From Gammaproteobacteria bacterium (lineage in GTDB: Bacteria > Pseudomonadota > Gammaproteobacteria > DSM-16500), in assembly GCA_021323555.1 (NCBI GenBank), contig JAJONP010000041.1:1-30492 (forward strand): a DNA stretch of 30,492 nt, given 5' to 3'. The notes beneath the pieces were generated by a model, which worked only from the letters and a program-made list of their open reading frames with translations, did no database searches and was not told the DNA's origin. Both the position numbers and the translations under genes were made by a program. How positions within the stretch are numbered: the stretch's first letter is position 1; every line of letters begins with the position of its first letter. Positions 9,377 to 17,412 of the stretch are shown piece after piece.

Positions 9377-9706
9377 TTATTTAGAAAATTTATTCATTAA
9401 TTCAGATAATTTAGCTTGAACCAAGGGTGCTTCTGTATAAGGGGTTTCTGCCGCGTATTTATTAATATATTTTTTTAAAGACTTTCCGTATTTCATAAGC
9501 TGGGACTTGTTTTTTACAAATAAGCAAAAACAAAGCCCTGCGCTTACTATAAATCTTTCAGTAGAAGCATTCTCCCCCATAGGCATATTAACATGTGATT
9601 GTTTGAGGTTCTTGATAAAATGATCAATCCATGTAATCCTACGTAACGGATAAAGGGCGTTTAGAAATTCGTGTTTGGGATCTGAAGAAACGGGCTGCAT
9701 TGTCAT
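9377..9706 (-). CDS. Small hypothetical protein
   Basis: A 109-residue protein with no family that I recognise. It is mostly basic and helical in character, with a moderately hydrophobic centre (RFIVSAGLCFCLFV, about residues 51-64) and a C-terminal Lys-rich helix. A GGTGG stretch 6-10 bases upstream of the ATG could serve as ribosome binding site. It ends one base from the convergent thioredoxin-like gene and is divergent from sdhE. Its coding status is plausible because it fills the gap exactly and has no competing frame, but there is no homology evidence. Confidence 0.55.
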   Translation of the reverse strand: MTMQPVSSDPKHEFLNALYPLRRITWIDHFIKNLKQSHVNMPMGENASTERFIVSAGLCFCLFVKNKSQLMKYGKSLKKYINKYAAETPYTEAPLVQAKLSELMNKFSK

Positions 9707-9716
9707 ATTACCACCA

Positions 9717-9758
9717 TTTTTTAGTAATCTATTGTAAATACACTGTTTTTTTAGTAAT
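9717..9758. repeat. 12-bp direct repeat in the divergent promoter region
   Basis: TTTTTTAGTAAT occurs at 9717-9728 and again at 9747-9758, spaced exactly 30 bases apart, close to three helical turns. The pair lies between the small minus-strand gene and sdhE. This could be a pair of regulator sites or chance in AT-rich DNA. Confidence 0.35.
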
Positions 9759-9806
9759 TACATTTCTCGATTTAAGTATAGCAATCATTTTAAGAAAGGA
9801 TATTTG

Positions 9807-10067
9807 ATGAGCAAAATAATTCCGCCGCGTTTACGTTGGGCTTGCAGACGCGGGATGCTAGAACTGGATGTATTATTAGGAAATTTCTTGGAAGAAGCGT
9901 TTCTATTCTTGCCTGAGAGTGAGCAAGCGCTATTCATAAAATTATTAGATGCCTCAGATCAAGATTTATTTTTATGGTTAACAGGCAAAGTAATCCCTTC
10001 GGATCAGTCATTGATACCTGTTATTAAGAAAATACGTGACCATGCAAAATATAGACATCATCATTAA
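9807..10067 (+). CDS. sdhE: FAD assembly factor SdhE (CptB/YgfY)
   Basis: An 86-residue member of the SdhE/SDH5 family, which promotes covalent flavinylation of the succinate dehydrogenase flavoprotein. The hallmark is RRGMLELDVLLGNFLE near the N terminus, with the essential RGM motif at 15-17. The later LDASDQDLFLWLTGK segment is also typical. ATG 9807 is chosen over an overlapping TTG at 9804; AAAGGA precedes it at about 8 bases. The 3' end overlaps ygfX by 26 bases, the usual sdhE-ygfX arrangement. No sdh genes are in the window. Confidence 0.95.
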   Translation: MSKIIPPRLRWACRRGMLELDVLLGNFLEEAFLFLPESEQALFIKLLDASDQDLFLWLTGKVIPSDQSLIPVIKKIRDHAKYRHHH

Positions 10068-10467
10068 ACCTTCCAGGCAATTTATTACTTTAATAACAGT
10101 GATATTCACTATCAGCATTGGAATTATTTTAACTCTTCCTCTTCATACCTCGAATAAATTATTATTGATGATTCCAACAATACTGTATAGCTTTCGGATT
10201 TTTTGGATCTATGGAGCGATGCGCGATGCTCACTCTATTCAGCAATTACAATTATTATCAGAGGGTATGTGTCGGCTATATAACCGAGATCGTTTTATCG
10301 AAGGGAAAATAAGAGGCGACAGCACAGTCACGACTTCTTTCTGTCTATTACGTTTTTTTATCCCACGTGAACGAAAAAATAAATCGTGTATACTCTTTCG
10401 TGATGCGATGGATAAAACCAGTTATCGGCAATTATTAATATGGTTACGTTGTATTAAAATAACATGA
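10042..10467 (+). CDS. ygfX: YgfX (CptA)-like inner-membrane protein
   Basis: A 141-residue protein with two adjacent hydrophobic segments near the N terminus (about residues 13-32 and 37-52) and a C-terminal soluble part ending SCILFRDAMDKTSYRQLLIWLR. That ending matches the D......FR.L...LR signature of YgfX. Together with sdhE upstream this identifies the gene. In E. coli YgfX was described as a toxin-like partner of SdhE/CptB that affects cytoskeletal proteins; that role is debated. The start is either GTG 10036 or ATG 10042; ATG is preferred. Similarity along the middle is low, so confidence rests on the context and C terminus. Confidence 0.82.
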   Translation: MQNIDIIIKPSRQFITLITVIFTISIGIILTLPLHTSNKLLLMIPTILYSFRIFWIYGAMRDAHSIQQLQLLSEGMCRLYNRDRFIEGKIRGDSTVTTSFCLLRFFIPRERKNKSCILFRDAMDKTSYRQLLIWLRCIKIT

Positions 10468-10476
10468 GAGGACAAT

Positions 10477-10917
10477 ATGAAAATTTGGCAGGCAGAAATA
10501 AACTTAGAGCTGATTAAAACACGTAGTAAAAATACGATGGTGGAACATCTTGGCATTGAATTTACAGAGATAGGCGAGGACTATTTGATAGCACGTATGC
10601 CTGTAGATCAACGCACAAAACAACCCTTAGGCATCATGCATGGTGGCGCATCTTGCGTCCTCGCAGAAACAGCCGGTAGCACAGCCGCTAATTTTTGCGT
10701 AGATCAAAAGGATTATTATTGCGTTGGGCTTGATATTAATACCAATCATATTCGCGCAGCACGAGATACGTATGTCGTTGCCACAGCAACACCTTATCAC
10801 TTAGGCAAATCCACGCAAGTGTGGAGCATTGAAATACGTAACGAGCAGCAACAACTTGTTTCAATCAATCGCTTAACGATGGCGGTATTGGCGCGAAAAC
10901 ATGATATAAGTAAATAA
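10477..10917 (+). CDS. Hotdog-fold thioesterase, YdiI/MenI type
   Basis: A 146-residue PaaI/YdiI-family acyl-CoA thioesterase. Seen: GIMHGGASCVLAETAGS (residues 52-68), with His55 and the probable catalytic Glu64; then VGLDINTNHIRAAR and HLGKSTQVWSIEI, which correspond closely to the YdiI/MenI subgroup. MenI hydrolyses 1,4-dihydroxy-2-naphthoyl-CoA in menaquinone synthesis, but YdiI homologues are promiscuous and no men genes are here, so the substrate stays open. GAGAGGA precedes the ATG with good spacing. It follows ygfX by 9 bases and is probably in the same operon. Confidence 0.92.
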   Translation: MKIWQAEINLELIKTRSKNTMVEHLGIEFTEIGEDYLIARMPVDQRTKQPLGIMHGGASCVLAETAGSTAANFCVDQKDYYCVGLDINTNHIRAARDTYVVATATPYHLGKSTQVWSIEIRNEQQQLVSINRLTMAVLARKHDISK

Positions 10918-10946
10918 TTGGCAAAAGTTATCATATATGATATCCT
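10918..10946 (+). promoter_or_regulatory. Promoter with embedded palindromic operator for the XRE gene
   Basis: TTGGCA at 10918-10923 and TATCCT at 10941-10946 form a -35/-10 pair with a 17-base spacer. A perfect 14-bp palindrome, TATCATATATGATA, occupies 10929-10942, filling most of the spacer and touching the -10. A dimeric regulator bound there would block RNA polymerase, which fits autorepression by the XRE protein encoded just downstream. This is inference from position and symmetry. Confidence 0.55.
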
Positions 10947-10972
10947 ATATACCATTGAAAGGCGCTAAAATA

Positions 10973-11269
10973 ATGTCAAATAGACCCACATTAAAAAACT
11001 TTAAAAATAAAATTTTAAAGAATCCAAAAAGCAAACGACTCTATGATGAATTGGAGCCTGAATATCAATTGTTGTCTGAAATGCTAGCTGCGCGTGATAA
11101 AGCAGGCATGACGCAAGAAGCTGTTGCCAAGCGTATGGGAACAAATAAATCAAACATCTCACGGCTCGAAAACAGCCTGTTAAACCATTCGCCTACTTTC
11201 GCTACAATAAAAAAATATGCAGAAGCAGTGAATTGCCATGTGGAAATACATTTAGTGAGAGACAGATGA
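10973..11269 (+). CDS. XRE-family HTH regulator, HigA-like antitoxin type
   Basis: A 98-residue DNA-binding protein. A Cro/C1-type helix-turn-helix is evident at about residues 46-69 (MTQEAVAKRMGTNKSNISRLEN), followed by SPTFATIKKYAEAVNCHVEIHLV, the arrangement found in HigA-type antitoxins. The frame is open from 10937, but ATG 10973 is preferred because a promoter -10 at 10941-10946 would put 10937 upstream of transcription, and GAAAGG lies upstream of 10973. No RelE/HigB toxin gene is next to it: the thioesterase is 55 bases upstream and era converges 10 bases downstream. It is therefore an orphan antitoxin-like regulator or a free-standing repressor. Confidence 0.88.
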   Translation: MSNRPTLKNFKNKILKNPKSKRLYDELEPEYQLLSEMLAARDKAGMTQEAVAKRMGTNKSNISRLENSLLNHSPTFATIKKYAEAVNCHVEIHLVRDR

Positions 11270-11279
11270 CGGATGACTA

Positions 11280-12179
11280 CTACTCAAACCCTAAGCCTTG
11301 TAATAAATCACTATTATCTGTCCAATTACTTTTTACTTTCACCCAAAGACGTAAAAAGACTTTTTTCTTAAGTAATTTCTCAATGTCTTTACGAGCTTGT
11401 GTGCTGATTTTTTTTAACCGTTCGCCATTTTTGCCAATCACAATCGGCTTTTGTCCTTCACGTTCGACCCAAATAATGCCATGAACAGTTAAAAGATTGC
11501 CTTCTAATTTTAAAGATTCAATCATAACAGTGGTGCTATAAGGAATTTCTTGCGAAGTCGCATAAATTAATTTTTCACGAATAATTTCGGCTATTTGAAA
11601 ACGCTCATCTTTATCTGTCACCTGTACCATTGGAAAGAGATGAGGGCCTTTTGGTAAAAAAGGCAAAATCAATTTTTCTAAAGTTGCTATATTATCGCGA
11701 TTTTTCGCTGATAATGGCACAATATGCGAAAAAGAGAACTGTGTTTTTAGTCGATCAATCAAGGGTAGTAGATGACTTTTATTTTTTAATAAATCAACTT
11801 TATTAATCACTAAAATAATAGGCGCTTTAGAAAGCCGAAGTTTTTCCAGGATGACATCATCTTCATTATACCAACGCATTGCTTCAATCATAAAAATAAC
11901 TACATCGGCATCCGGTATGACGGAACTCGCCAAACGGTTCATATAACGATTCATAGCACGTTGCTCTGCTGGATGTAATCCGGGCGTATCAATATAAATC
12001 GCTTGTACAGTATTAATTGTTTTAATGCCCAAAATTTGATGGCGCGTTGTTTGCGGTTTAGGTGAAATAATACTGATTTTTTGTCCGATCAGTTCATTCA
12101 ATAATGTGGATTTTCCGACATTAGGACGCCCTACAATCGCAATATAACCGCACTGATGAAATTGATCAACAGGCTTCAT
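11280..12179 (-). CDS. era: GTPase Era
   Basis: A 299-residue GTPase that binds 16S rRNA and assists 30S maturation. The G domain shows GRPNVGKST at 17-25 (G1), DTPGLHP (G3), NKVDLL (G4) and SAK (G5). The C-terminal KH domain contains the EGQKPIVIGKNGERLKKI signature (GxxG loop). Length is typical (E. coli 301). The start overlaps the rnc 3' end by 14 bases, so the two are translationally coupled as in the classic lepB-rnc-era operon. Confidence 0.97.
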   Translation of the reverse strand: MKPVDQFHQCGYIAIVGRPNVGKSTLLNELIGQKISIISPKPQTTRHQILGIKTINTVQAIYIDTPGLHPAEQRAMNRYMNRLASSVIPDADVVIFMIEAMRWYNEDDVILEKLRLSKAPIILVINKVDLLKNKSHLLPLIDRLKTQFSFSHIVPLSAKNRDNIATLEKLILPFLPKGPHLFPMVQVTDKDERFQIAEIIREKLIYATSQEIPYSTTVMIESLKLEGNLLTVHGIIWVEREGQKPIVIGKNGERLKKISTQARKDIEKLLKKKVFLRLWVKVKSNWTDNSDLLQGLGFE

Positions 12180-12840
12180 TTTTTAAAATTCCTAACATCT
12201 TTTCAGCGGCTTCCTGTTCTGCACGGCGACGACTTGAACCTGTACCCAAAATTTTTTCTTTTCGGCCACCAATCACACAACTCACCGTAAATACTTGCTG
12301 ATGTGATGCGCCTTCCACAGACTCCACTTGATAAACAGGCAATGATCGGTGTAATCCTTGTAAATATTCTTGTAATTGTGTTTTAGGGTCTTTATGACTT
12401 GATGCATTTGATAGTGATTCCAATGTGCTCTTATACCAGCGAAAAATACACTCGCGTGTCACAGCAAAACCACCATCTAAATAAATTGCGCCAATGAGCG
12501 CTTCCATCGTACACGATAAAATAGAGTGCCGTTCATTACCACCACTTTTTAATTCACCTATTCCTAACAAAATAAAACGGCCTATTTTTAGTTCGCGAGC
12601 TAATTTTCCTAAAGCATCACGATTCACTAAACTTGCACGCCAACGACTTAAATCACCTTCTTGGGCATAAGGAAACTTCTGATATAACGCTTCTGCAACG
12701 ACAAAATTAACAATAGAATCCCCTAGAAATTCTAATCGTTCATTGTTAACTTCATTATAACTACGATGCGTCAACGCTATTTTCAATAAATTTGTGTTAT
12801 TAAATTGATAACCTAAGGATTGACAAAGTTCCCGATTCAT
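12166..12840 (-). CDS. rnc: Ribonuclease III
   Basis: A 224-residue double-strand-specific endoribonuclease for rRNA and mRNA processing. The catalytic signature NNERLEFLGDS is at 32-42, with E34, E37 and D41 as metal/catalytic residues, followed by MEALIGAIYLDGGF. A C-terminal dsRNA-binding domain (DPKTQLQEYLQ to the RRRAEQEAAEKML helix) is intact. The frame extends up to 12867, but ATG 12840 is chosen: AAAAGGA sits 6 bases upstream and the start forms an ATGA overlap with the lepB stop. Confidence 0.97.
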   Translation of the reverse strand: MNRELCQSLGYQFNNTNLLKIALTHRSYNEVNNERLEFLGDSIVNFVVAEALYQKFPYAQEGDLSRWRASLVNRDALGKLARELKIGRFILLGIGELKSGGNERHSILSCTMEALIGAIYLDGGFAVTRECIFRWYKSTLESLSNASSHKDPKTQLQEYLQGLHRSLPVYQVESVEGASHQQVFTVSCVIGGRKEKILGTGSSRRRAEQEAAEKMLGILKNEAC

Positions 12841-13616
12841 ATAATCCTTTTTCCTATTCGATGCCATCGAACAGTATAGTGTAACTTATCCCAACTCATC
12901 CAAATTAAATTAGCCTTACCCACAATATTTTCTTCTGGCACAAAACCCCATAAACGACTATCTCCACTCCTATCGCGGTTATCGCCCATCACAAAGTAGT
13001 GGCCTTTTGGCACGACAATGTTATCTATATCATCATTGAGATCGTTGTGCGTTTGATAAATAGCATGTTTGATACCTTTTAAATCTTCTTGTTTCTCGAT
13101 CACATCCATTTCCATGCCATTATCATCAACAATCTTACTATTTTTAACAAATTGCTGTGGTGCCTTTTTCCCATTAATATAAAGTATTTTATGGGTATAA
13201 GTAATATGATCGCCTGGCACACCGATGACGCGTTTTATAAAATCAACTGAAGGATTCAATGGAAAACGAAAAACAATAATATCACCACGCTTAGGCTCAC
13301 CAATAGGATACAGTTTTGTGTGAGTCACTGGTAAGCGAATCCCATAATCAAATTTATTCACTAAAATAAAATCACCTATTTCTAATGTCGGCTTTAATGA
13401 ACCCGATGGAATACGAAAAGGCTCATATAAAAATGAACGTAGTAAAAAAACAAGTAGTAACACAGGGAAAAATGAATAAGCATAATCACTTAACACAGGC
13501 AATTTTTTTATATGGGCTCGCTTACGTTTCTTCGCAAGAAAAAGACGGTCAAATAAAGCAATACCACCACTGATAATCACTGCATAAAATAAAATTAACT
13601 CAAAATTAAAATTCAT
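12837..13616 (-). CDS. lepB: Signal peptidase I
   Basis: A 259-residue inner-membrane serine protease that removes signal peptides from exported proteins. Two N-terminal hydrophobic segments (about 5-27 and 46-64) anchor it. Catalytic Ser73 lies in IPSGSLKPTLEIGDF and the general-base Lys128 in VDFIKRVIGVPGD. Box E, GDNRDRSGDSR.WG, is present. The residue after the catalytic Ser is Leu instead of the usual Met, a conservative change. It follows lepA by 7 bases and overlaps rnc by 4. Confidence 0.97.
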   Translation of the reverse strand: MNFNFELILFYAVIISGGIALFDRLFLAKKRKRAHIKKLPVLSDYAYSFFPVLLLVFLLRSFLYEPFRIPSGSLKPTLEIGDFILVNKFDYGIRLPVTHTKLYPIGEPKRGDIIVFRFPLNPSVDFIKRVIGVPGDHITYTHKILYINGKKAPQQFVKNSKIVDDNGMEMDVIEKQEDLKGIKHAIYQTHNDLNDDIDNIVVPKGHYFVMGDNRDRSGDSRLWGFVPEENIVGKANLIWMSWDKLHYTVRWHRIGKRII

Positions 13617-13623
13617 TTTTTAT

Positions 13624-15408
13624 CTACCTCTTTAATATTGCTAAAAATGCTTCTTGAGGAACTTCTACATTTCCTACTTGTTTCATACGTTTTTTTCCTT
13701 CTTTTTGCTTCTCAAGTAATTTCCGTTTACGTGTTATATCACCCCCATAACATTTTGCTGTGACGTTTTTTCGTAACGCTTTTACGGTACTTCGAGCAAT
13801 AATATGAGCACCAATCGTTGCTTGAATCGCTACATCATACATTTGTCGGGGCACTAATTCTTGCATTTTTTCCGTCAATTGCCTGCCTTTAAATTGTGCC
13901 TGATCTCGATGGACGATAAAAGCCAATGCATCTACTTTTTCACCATTAATCAATAATTCTAATTTTACTAAATCAGCCGCTTGAAAATAAGAAAAACTAT
14001 AATCCAATGACGCATAACCACGGCTCACAGATTTTAATCGGTCAAAAAAATCTAATACCACTTCATTCATTGGCATTTCATAAGTCAAAGAGACTTGATG
14101 CCCTAAATACAACAATTGCTTTTGAGTGCCGCGTTTCTCAATACACAACGTCATCACTTGGCCTAAATATTGTTGTGGTACTAAAATATTCGCCTTCACA
14201 ATCGGTTCACGAATTTCAGAAATAACATTCGGCGCAGGCAGTTTAGAAGGATTATCGATAGATAATATTTCACCCTTTGTTGTTAAGACTTCATACACCA
14301 CTGTGGGTGCTGTGGTAATTAAATTAAGATGATATTCACGCTCCAGGCGTTCTTGCACAATTTCCATATGAAGCATACCCAAAAATCCACAACGAAAACC
14401 AAACCCAAGTGCTTCTGATGATTCAGGTTCATAAAATAAAGCTGCGTCATTTAAACGTAATTTAGCGAGTGCTTCGCGAAACGCTGGAAAATCATCCGAG
14501 CTAATGGGAAACAATCCTGCGTATACTTGCGGTTTAATTAATTTAAAACCTGGTAAAGATGTTGTCGATGGCTTGATTGCATTGGTAATTGTATCTCCTA
14601 CCGGCGCACCATTAATTTCTTTAATACCCGCGACCACATAACCTACTTCTCCCGCTTTTAAAATGCCTGTGGATTCACGTTTAGGCGTAAAAATACCAAT
14701 ACCCGTGACTTCATGGTTTCTACCTGTTGACATCACTTGCATTTTTTCGCCAACTCTCAACGTGCCATTTTTCACACGCACCAATGAAACCACGCCTAAG
14801 TAACTGTCAAACCAGGAATCAATAATCAATGCTTGCAAAGGTCCGAGCGGATCACCTTCTGGCGCTGGAATATCTGTAATAATCTTTTCGAGTAATTCTG
14901 TAATACCTAAACCTAATTTGGCGCTCACCCCCAGCGCATTTTGAGCACTGATACCAATGATTTCTTCAATTTCATGAATCACACGTGCAGGCTCAGATTG
15001 CGGTAAATCAATTTTATTCAGCACGGGAATGACTTCAAGGCCTTGTTCTATAGCCGTATAACACACAGCAACAGTTTGCGCCTCCACTCCTTGCCCTGCA
15101 TCTACCACCAACAAAGCACCTTCACAAGCAGCAAGTGAACGCGATACTTCATAAGAAAAATCAACATGGCCAGGTGTGTCAATAAAATTTAATTGGTAGG
15201 TTTGGCCATTGAGCGCTTTATAATTTAAAGTCACGCTATGCGCTTTAATCGTAATACCACGCTCACGCTCCAAATCCATAGAATCCAGCACTTGTTCAGA
15301 CATTTCACGGGCTTCTAAACCGCCACAAACTTGAATTAACCGATCTGCTAATGTTGATTTGCCATGGTCAATATGGGCAATGATAGAAAAATTACGAATA
15401 TTCTGCAT
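13624..15408 (-). CDS. lepA: Elongation factor 4 (LepA), ribosome-associated GTPase
   Basis: A 594-residue translational GTPase related to EF-G, near the usual 597-600. The G domain shows AHIDHGKST (11-19), the switch region [20 protein letters not shown] and NKIDLP. The LepA-specific C-terminal domain is intact, with [20 protein letters not shown] and [10 protein letters not shown] at the end. It heads the lepA-lepB-rnc-era operon. There is no clear Shine-Dalgarno sequence before the ATG at 15408. Confidence 0.98.
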   Translation of the reverse strand: MQNIRNFSIIAHIDHGKSTLADRLIQVCGGLEAREMSEQVLDSMDLERERGITIKAHSVTLNYKALNGQTYQLNFIDTPGHVDFSYEVSRSLAACEGALLVVDAGQGVEAQTVAVCYTAIEQGLEVIPVLNKIDLPQSEPARVIHEIEEIIGISAQNALGVSAKLGLGITELLEKIITDIPAPEGDPLGPLQALIIDSWFDSYLGVVSLVRVKNGTLRVGEKMQVMSTGRNHEVTGIGIFTPKRESTGILKAGEVGYVVAGIKEINGAPVGDTITNAIKPSTTSLPGFKLIKPQVYAGLFPISSDDFPAFREALAKLRLNDAALFYEPESSEALGFGFRCGFLGMLHMEIVQERLEREYHLNLITTAPTVVYEVLTTKGEILSIDNPSKLPAPNVISEIREPIVKANILVPQQYLGQVMTLCIEKRGTQKQLLYLGHQVSLTYEMPMNEVVLDFFDRLKSVSRGYASLDYSFSYFQAADLVKLELLINGEKVDALAFIVHRDQAQFKGRQLTEKMQELVPRQMYDVAIQATIGAHIIARSTVKALRKNVTAKCYGGDITRKRKLLEKQKEGKKRMKQVGNVEVPQEAFLAILKR

Positions 15409-15549
15409 GTTTTAGAAGCTGCCAATAAAACGAGGAATTCTAACGTATTCGGAACCGATTTACTATTTAAACTTTATACGGGCTGTTAATATGATACCTT
15501 CTATTATAAAATTGTGATAAAATTTTTTTCTTCTGGTTGATAGGGATAG

Positions 15550-15852
15550 ATGACAATGGCTAATGGAGAGTCTAATAGTAATGCTAATCGCGTAGTAAAT
15601 AATGAGTACGATATAGATGAAGAAGCTCTACGCACTCATCGAAAAAAATGCTTAGTAGGGTCAATCGGGCTTTTTGCGGTGGGAGGAGGCGGAACGGCTA
15701 TCCTTTCTGCGGCAGGTGTAAGCGTTAATACTATGCTTACTATAGCTACAATACTTTTAACAGGTATCCTGGGAGCAATCTTAATAACAGCCATTTTCGC
15801 ATGCTATTGCGCTACGCTCGCTCCAAAAAGTCCTTCGCCTTCTTCATTGTAA
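15550..15852 (+). CDS. Small two-helix membrane protein, orphan
   Basis: A protein of 100 residues (98 if it starts at ATG 15556, which is better spaced from the AGGGAT at 15542-15547). Residues about 1-32 are polar and acidic (NESNSNANR-like, DIDEEALRTHRKKC). Two strongly hydrophobic segments follow at about 34-56 (glycine-rich, VGGGGTAILSAAGV) and 62-87. The short C-terminal tail is SPSPSSL. I do not recognise the family. It lies alone on the plus strand between lepA and mpl and, like the orphan at 6087, is followed by the dispersed 21-bp repeat. A small two-helix membrane protein could be a stress protein, toxin-like peptide or effector; nothing decides between them. Confidence 0.6.
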   Translation: MTMANGESNSNANRVVNNEYDIDEEALRTHRKKCLVGSIGLFAVGGGGTAILSAAGVSVNTMLTIATILLTGILGAILITAIFACYCATLAPKSPSPSSL

Positions 15853-15898
15853 GTGTTTACGCCCTCTTGGCCAAATACGGACTTTTGGTGCATACTCA

Positions 15899-15919
15899 AA
15901 AGCCCTGCGAACAATTACC
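15899..15919 (+). repeat. Dispersed 21-bp repeat, copy 2
   Basis: The second copy of the sequence at 6805-6825 (19 of 21 bases identical, same orientation), 47 bases after the stop of the small membrane protein gene and 44 bases before the end of the convergent mpl. Just upstream is a 6-bp inverted pair CTTTTG (15882-15887) / CAAAAG (15897-15902) that overlaps the repeat; copy 1 lacks it. Confidence 0.55.
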
Positions 15920-15963
15920 CTTTATTATCTAACTCACATTCATCAAATTAAATATTTTTTAAC

Positions 15964-17316
15964 TTAAATAGCAGCTAATATTTTTTGATGAATGCCGCCA
16001 AAACCTGAATTACTCATCACTACTACATGATCACCTGGTTGGAGTATTTGTCTTAAATCATCGACAGCTTTATCAACACAATCAAATAAACAGGCCGGTT
16101 GCTGGAATTTTCTCAAAAGCGTTTCTAATCCCCAGTTATCCACCAGCGGACGCTGACACATTACTCTATCTGCCGCCTCTAAAGACTGTTGAATTATCGC
16201 CTTATGTACACCTGAGCGCATGGTATAAGAACCAAATTCTAAAATAGCAATAATGCGCGAGCTATTACCAACTTTAGCCCGTAATCCCGCGAGCGTTGTC
16301 GCGATTGCTGTAGGATGATGTGCAAAATCATCGTACACCGTTATACCATTTTTTTGACCTTTTATTTCTAAACGCCGCTTCACATTTTTAAATAAAGGCA
16401 ATGCTTCCAGCGCCTGGCTTCCTGGCACACCGACATGATGCGCTGCAGCAATGGCCGCAAGCGCGTTTTCCACATTGTGTTTACCCAGTAAATTCCAATT
16501 GACCTCCCCTATAAAATTATCCTCATGAAATACAGCAAACGTACTGCCATCCGTTCCCAATATTTCTGCCCGCCAAGCTGCATTTCCTCCCCCAAATGTT
16601 TTAACAGGTGTCCAACAGCCTTTCTCTAATGTCGCTTGCAAATTCTTATCCTCCGCATGGCGGATAATTAAGCCATTCCCAGGCACTGTACGAACCAAAT
16701 AATGAAATTGCTGCTGAATGGCCGCTAAATCAGGAAAAATATCAGCATGATCAAACTCAAGGTTATTTAAAATAAGCGTTTTAGGACGGTAATGAAGGAA
16801 CTTCGAACGTTTGTCAAAAAAAGCGCTGTCATATTCATCTGCCTCAATCACAAAGTAGGGTGCTTGGCCTATGCGAGCCGAAATACCAAAATTTTCAGGC
16901 ACCCCCCCAATTAAAAAGCCTGGGCTTTTATGACTATATTCCAATATCCACGCCAATAGACTTGTCGTTGTTGTTTTACCATGTGTACCCGATACCGCTA
17001 CTACCCATCGATCTTTCAGAATATGCGTTGCCAACCATTCAGGCCCTGACATATAAGGCAGATTTTTTTCTAATATAAATTCCATGGCTGGATTACCACG
17101 CGTAATGACATTACCCACAATTACAAAATCGACTGTGGGATCAATGTGTTGAGCATCAAAGCTATTGAATAACTGTATGCCTTGTGATTCCAATTGTGTA
17201 CTCATTGGCGGGTAGACATTTTTATCCGATCCAACGACATCATGCCCCGCCTGCTTAGCAATCTGCGCAATGCCTGCCATAAAAGTGCCGCAAATACCTA
17301 AAATATGAATACGCAT
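15964..17316 (-). CDS. mpl: UDP-MurNAc:L-alanyl-gamma-D-glutamyl-meso-DAP ligase (Mpl)
   Basis: A 450-residue Mur-ligase family enzyme that attaches recycled murein tripeptide to UDP-N-acetylmuramate in the cytoplasm. The N terminus MRIHILGICGTFMAGIAQIAK with GSDKNVYPPMSTQL is specific to Mpl and distinguishes it from MurC. The ATP-binding loop is GTHGKTTTT (110-118); ILNNLEFDHADIF and the carbamate/Mg site region follow; then KRRLE and DDFAHHPTAI. Length is typical (E. coli 457). It is divergent from the histidine kinase gene. Its presence implies the cell makes and recycles DAP-type peptidoglycan. Confidence 0.97.
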   Translation of the reverse strand: MRIHILGICGTFMAGIAQIAKQAGHDVVGSDKNVYPPMSTQLESQGIQLFNSFDAQHIDPTVDFVIVGNVITRGNPAMEFILEKNLPYMSGPEWLATHILKDRWVVAVSGTHGKTTTTSLLAWILEYSHKSPGFLIGGVPENFGISARIGQAPYFVIEADEYDSAFFDKRSKFLHYRPKTLILNNLEFDHADIFPDLAAIQQQFHYLVRTVPGNGLIIRHAEDKNLQATLEKGCWTPVKTFGGGNAAWRAEILGTDGSTFAVFHEDNFIGEVNWNLLGKHNVENALAAIAAAHHVGVPGSQALEALPLFKNVKRRLEIKGQKNGITVYDDFAHHPTAIATTLAGLRAKVGNSSRIIAILEFGSYTMRSGVHKAIIQQSLEAADRVMCQRPLVDNWGLETLLRKFQQPACLFDCVDKAVDDLRQILQPGDHVVVMSNSGFGGIHQKILAAI

Positions 17317-17412
17317 TTATTGCCCCTGAACTTTATAAAAAAATATGATACTATATAACGCGATTTAAAAAATATATAAAGTCATTAAATTAAATATCAA
17401 AGGAAAGCAAGG

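Noticed and set aside
11233..11484. Plus-strand open frame overlapping the XRE 3' end and era
   Set aside because: It is antisense to the conserved KH domain of era and has no recognisable content.
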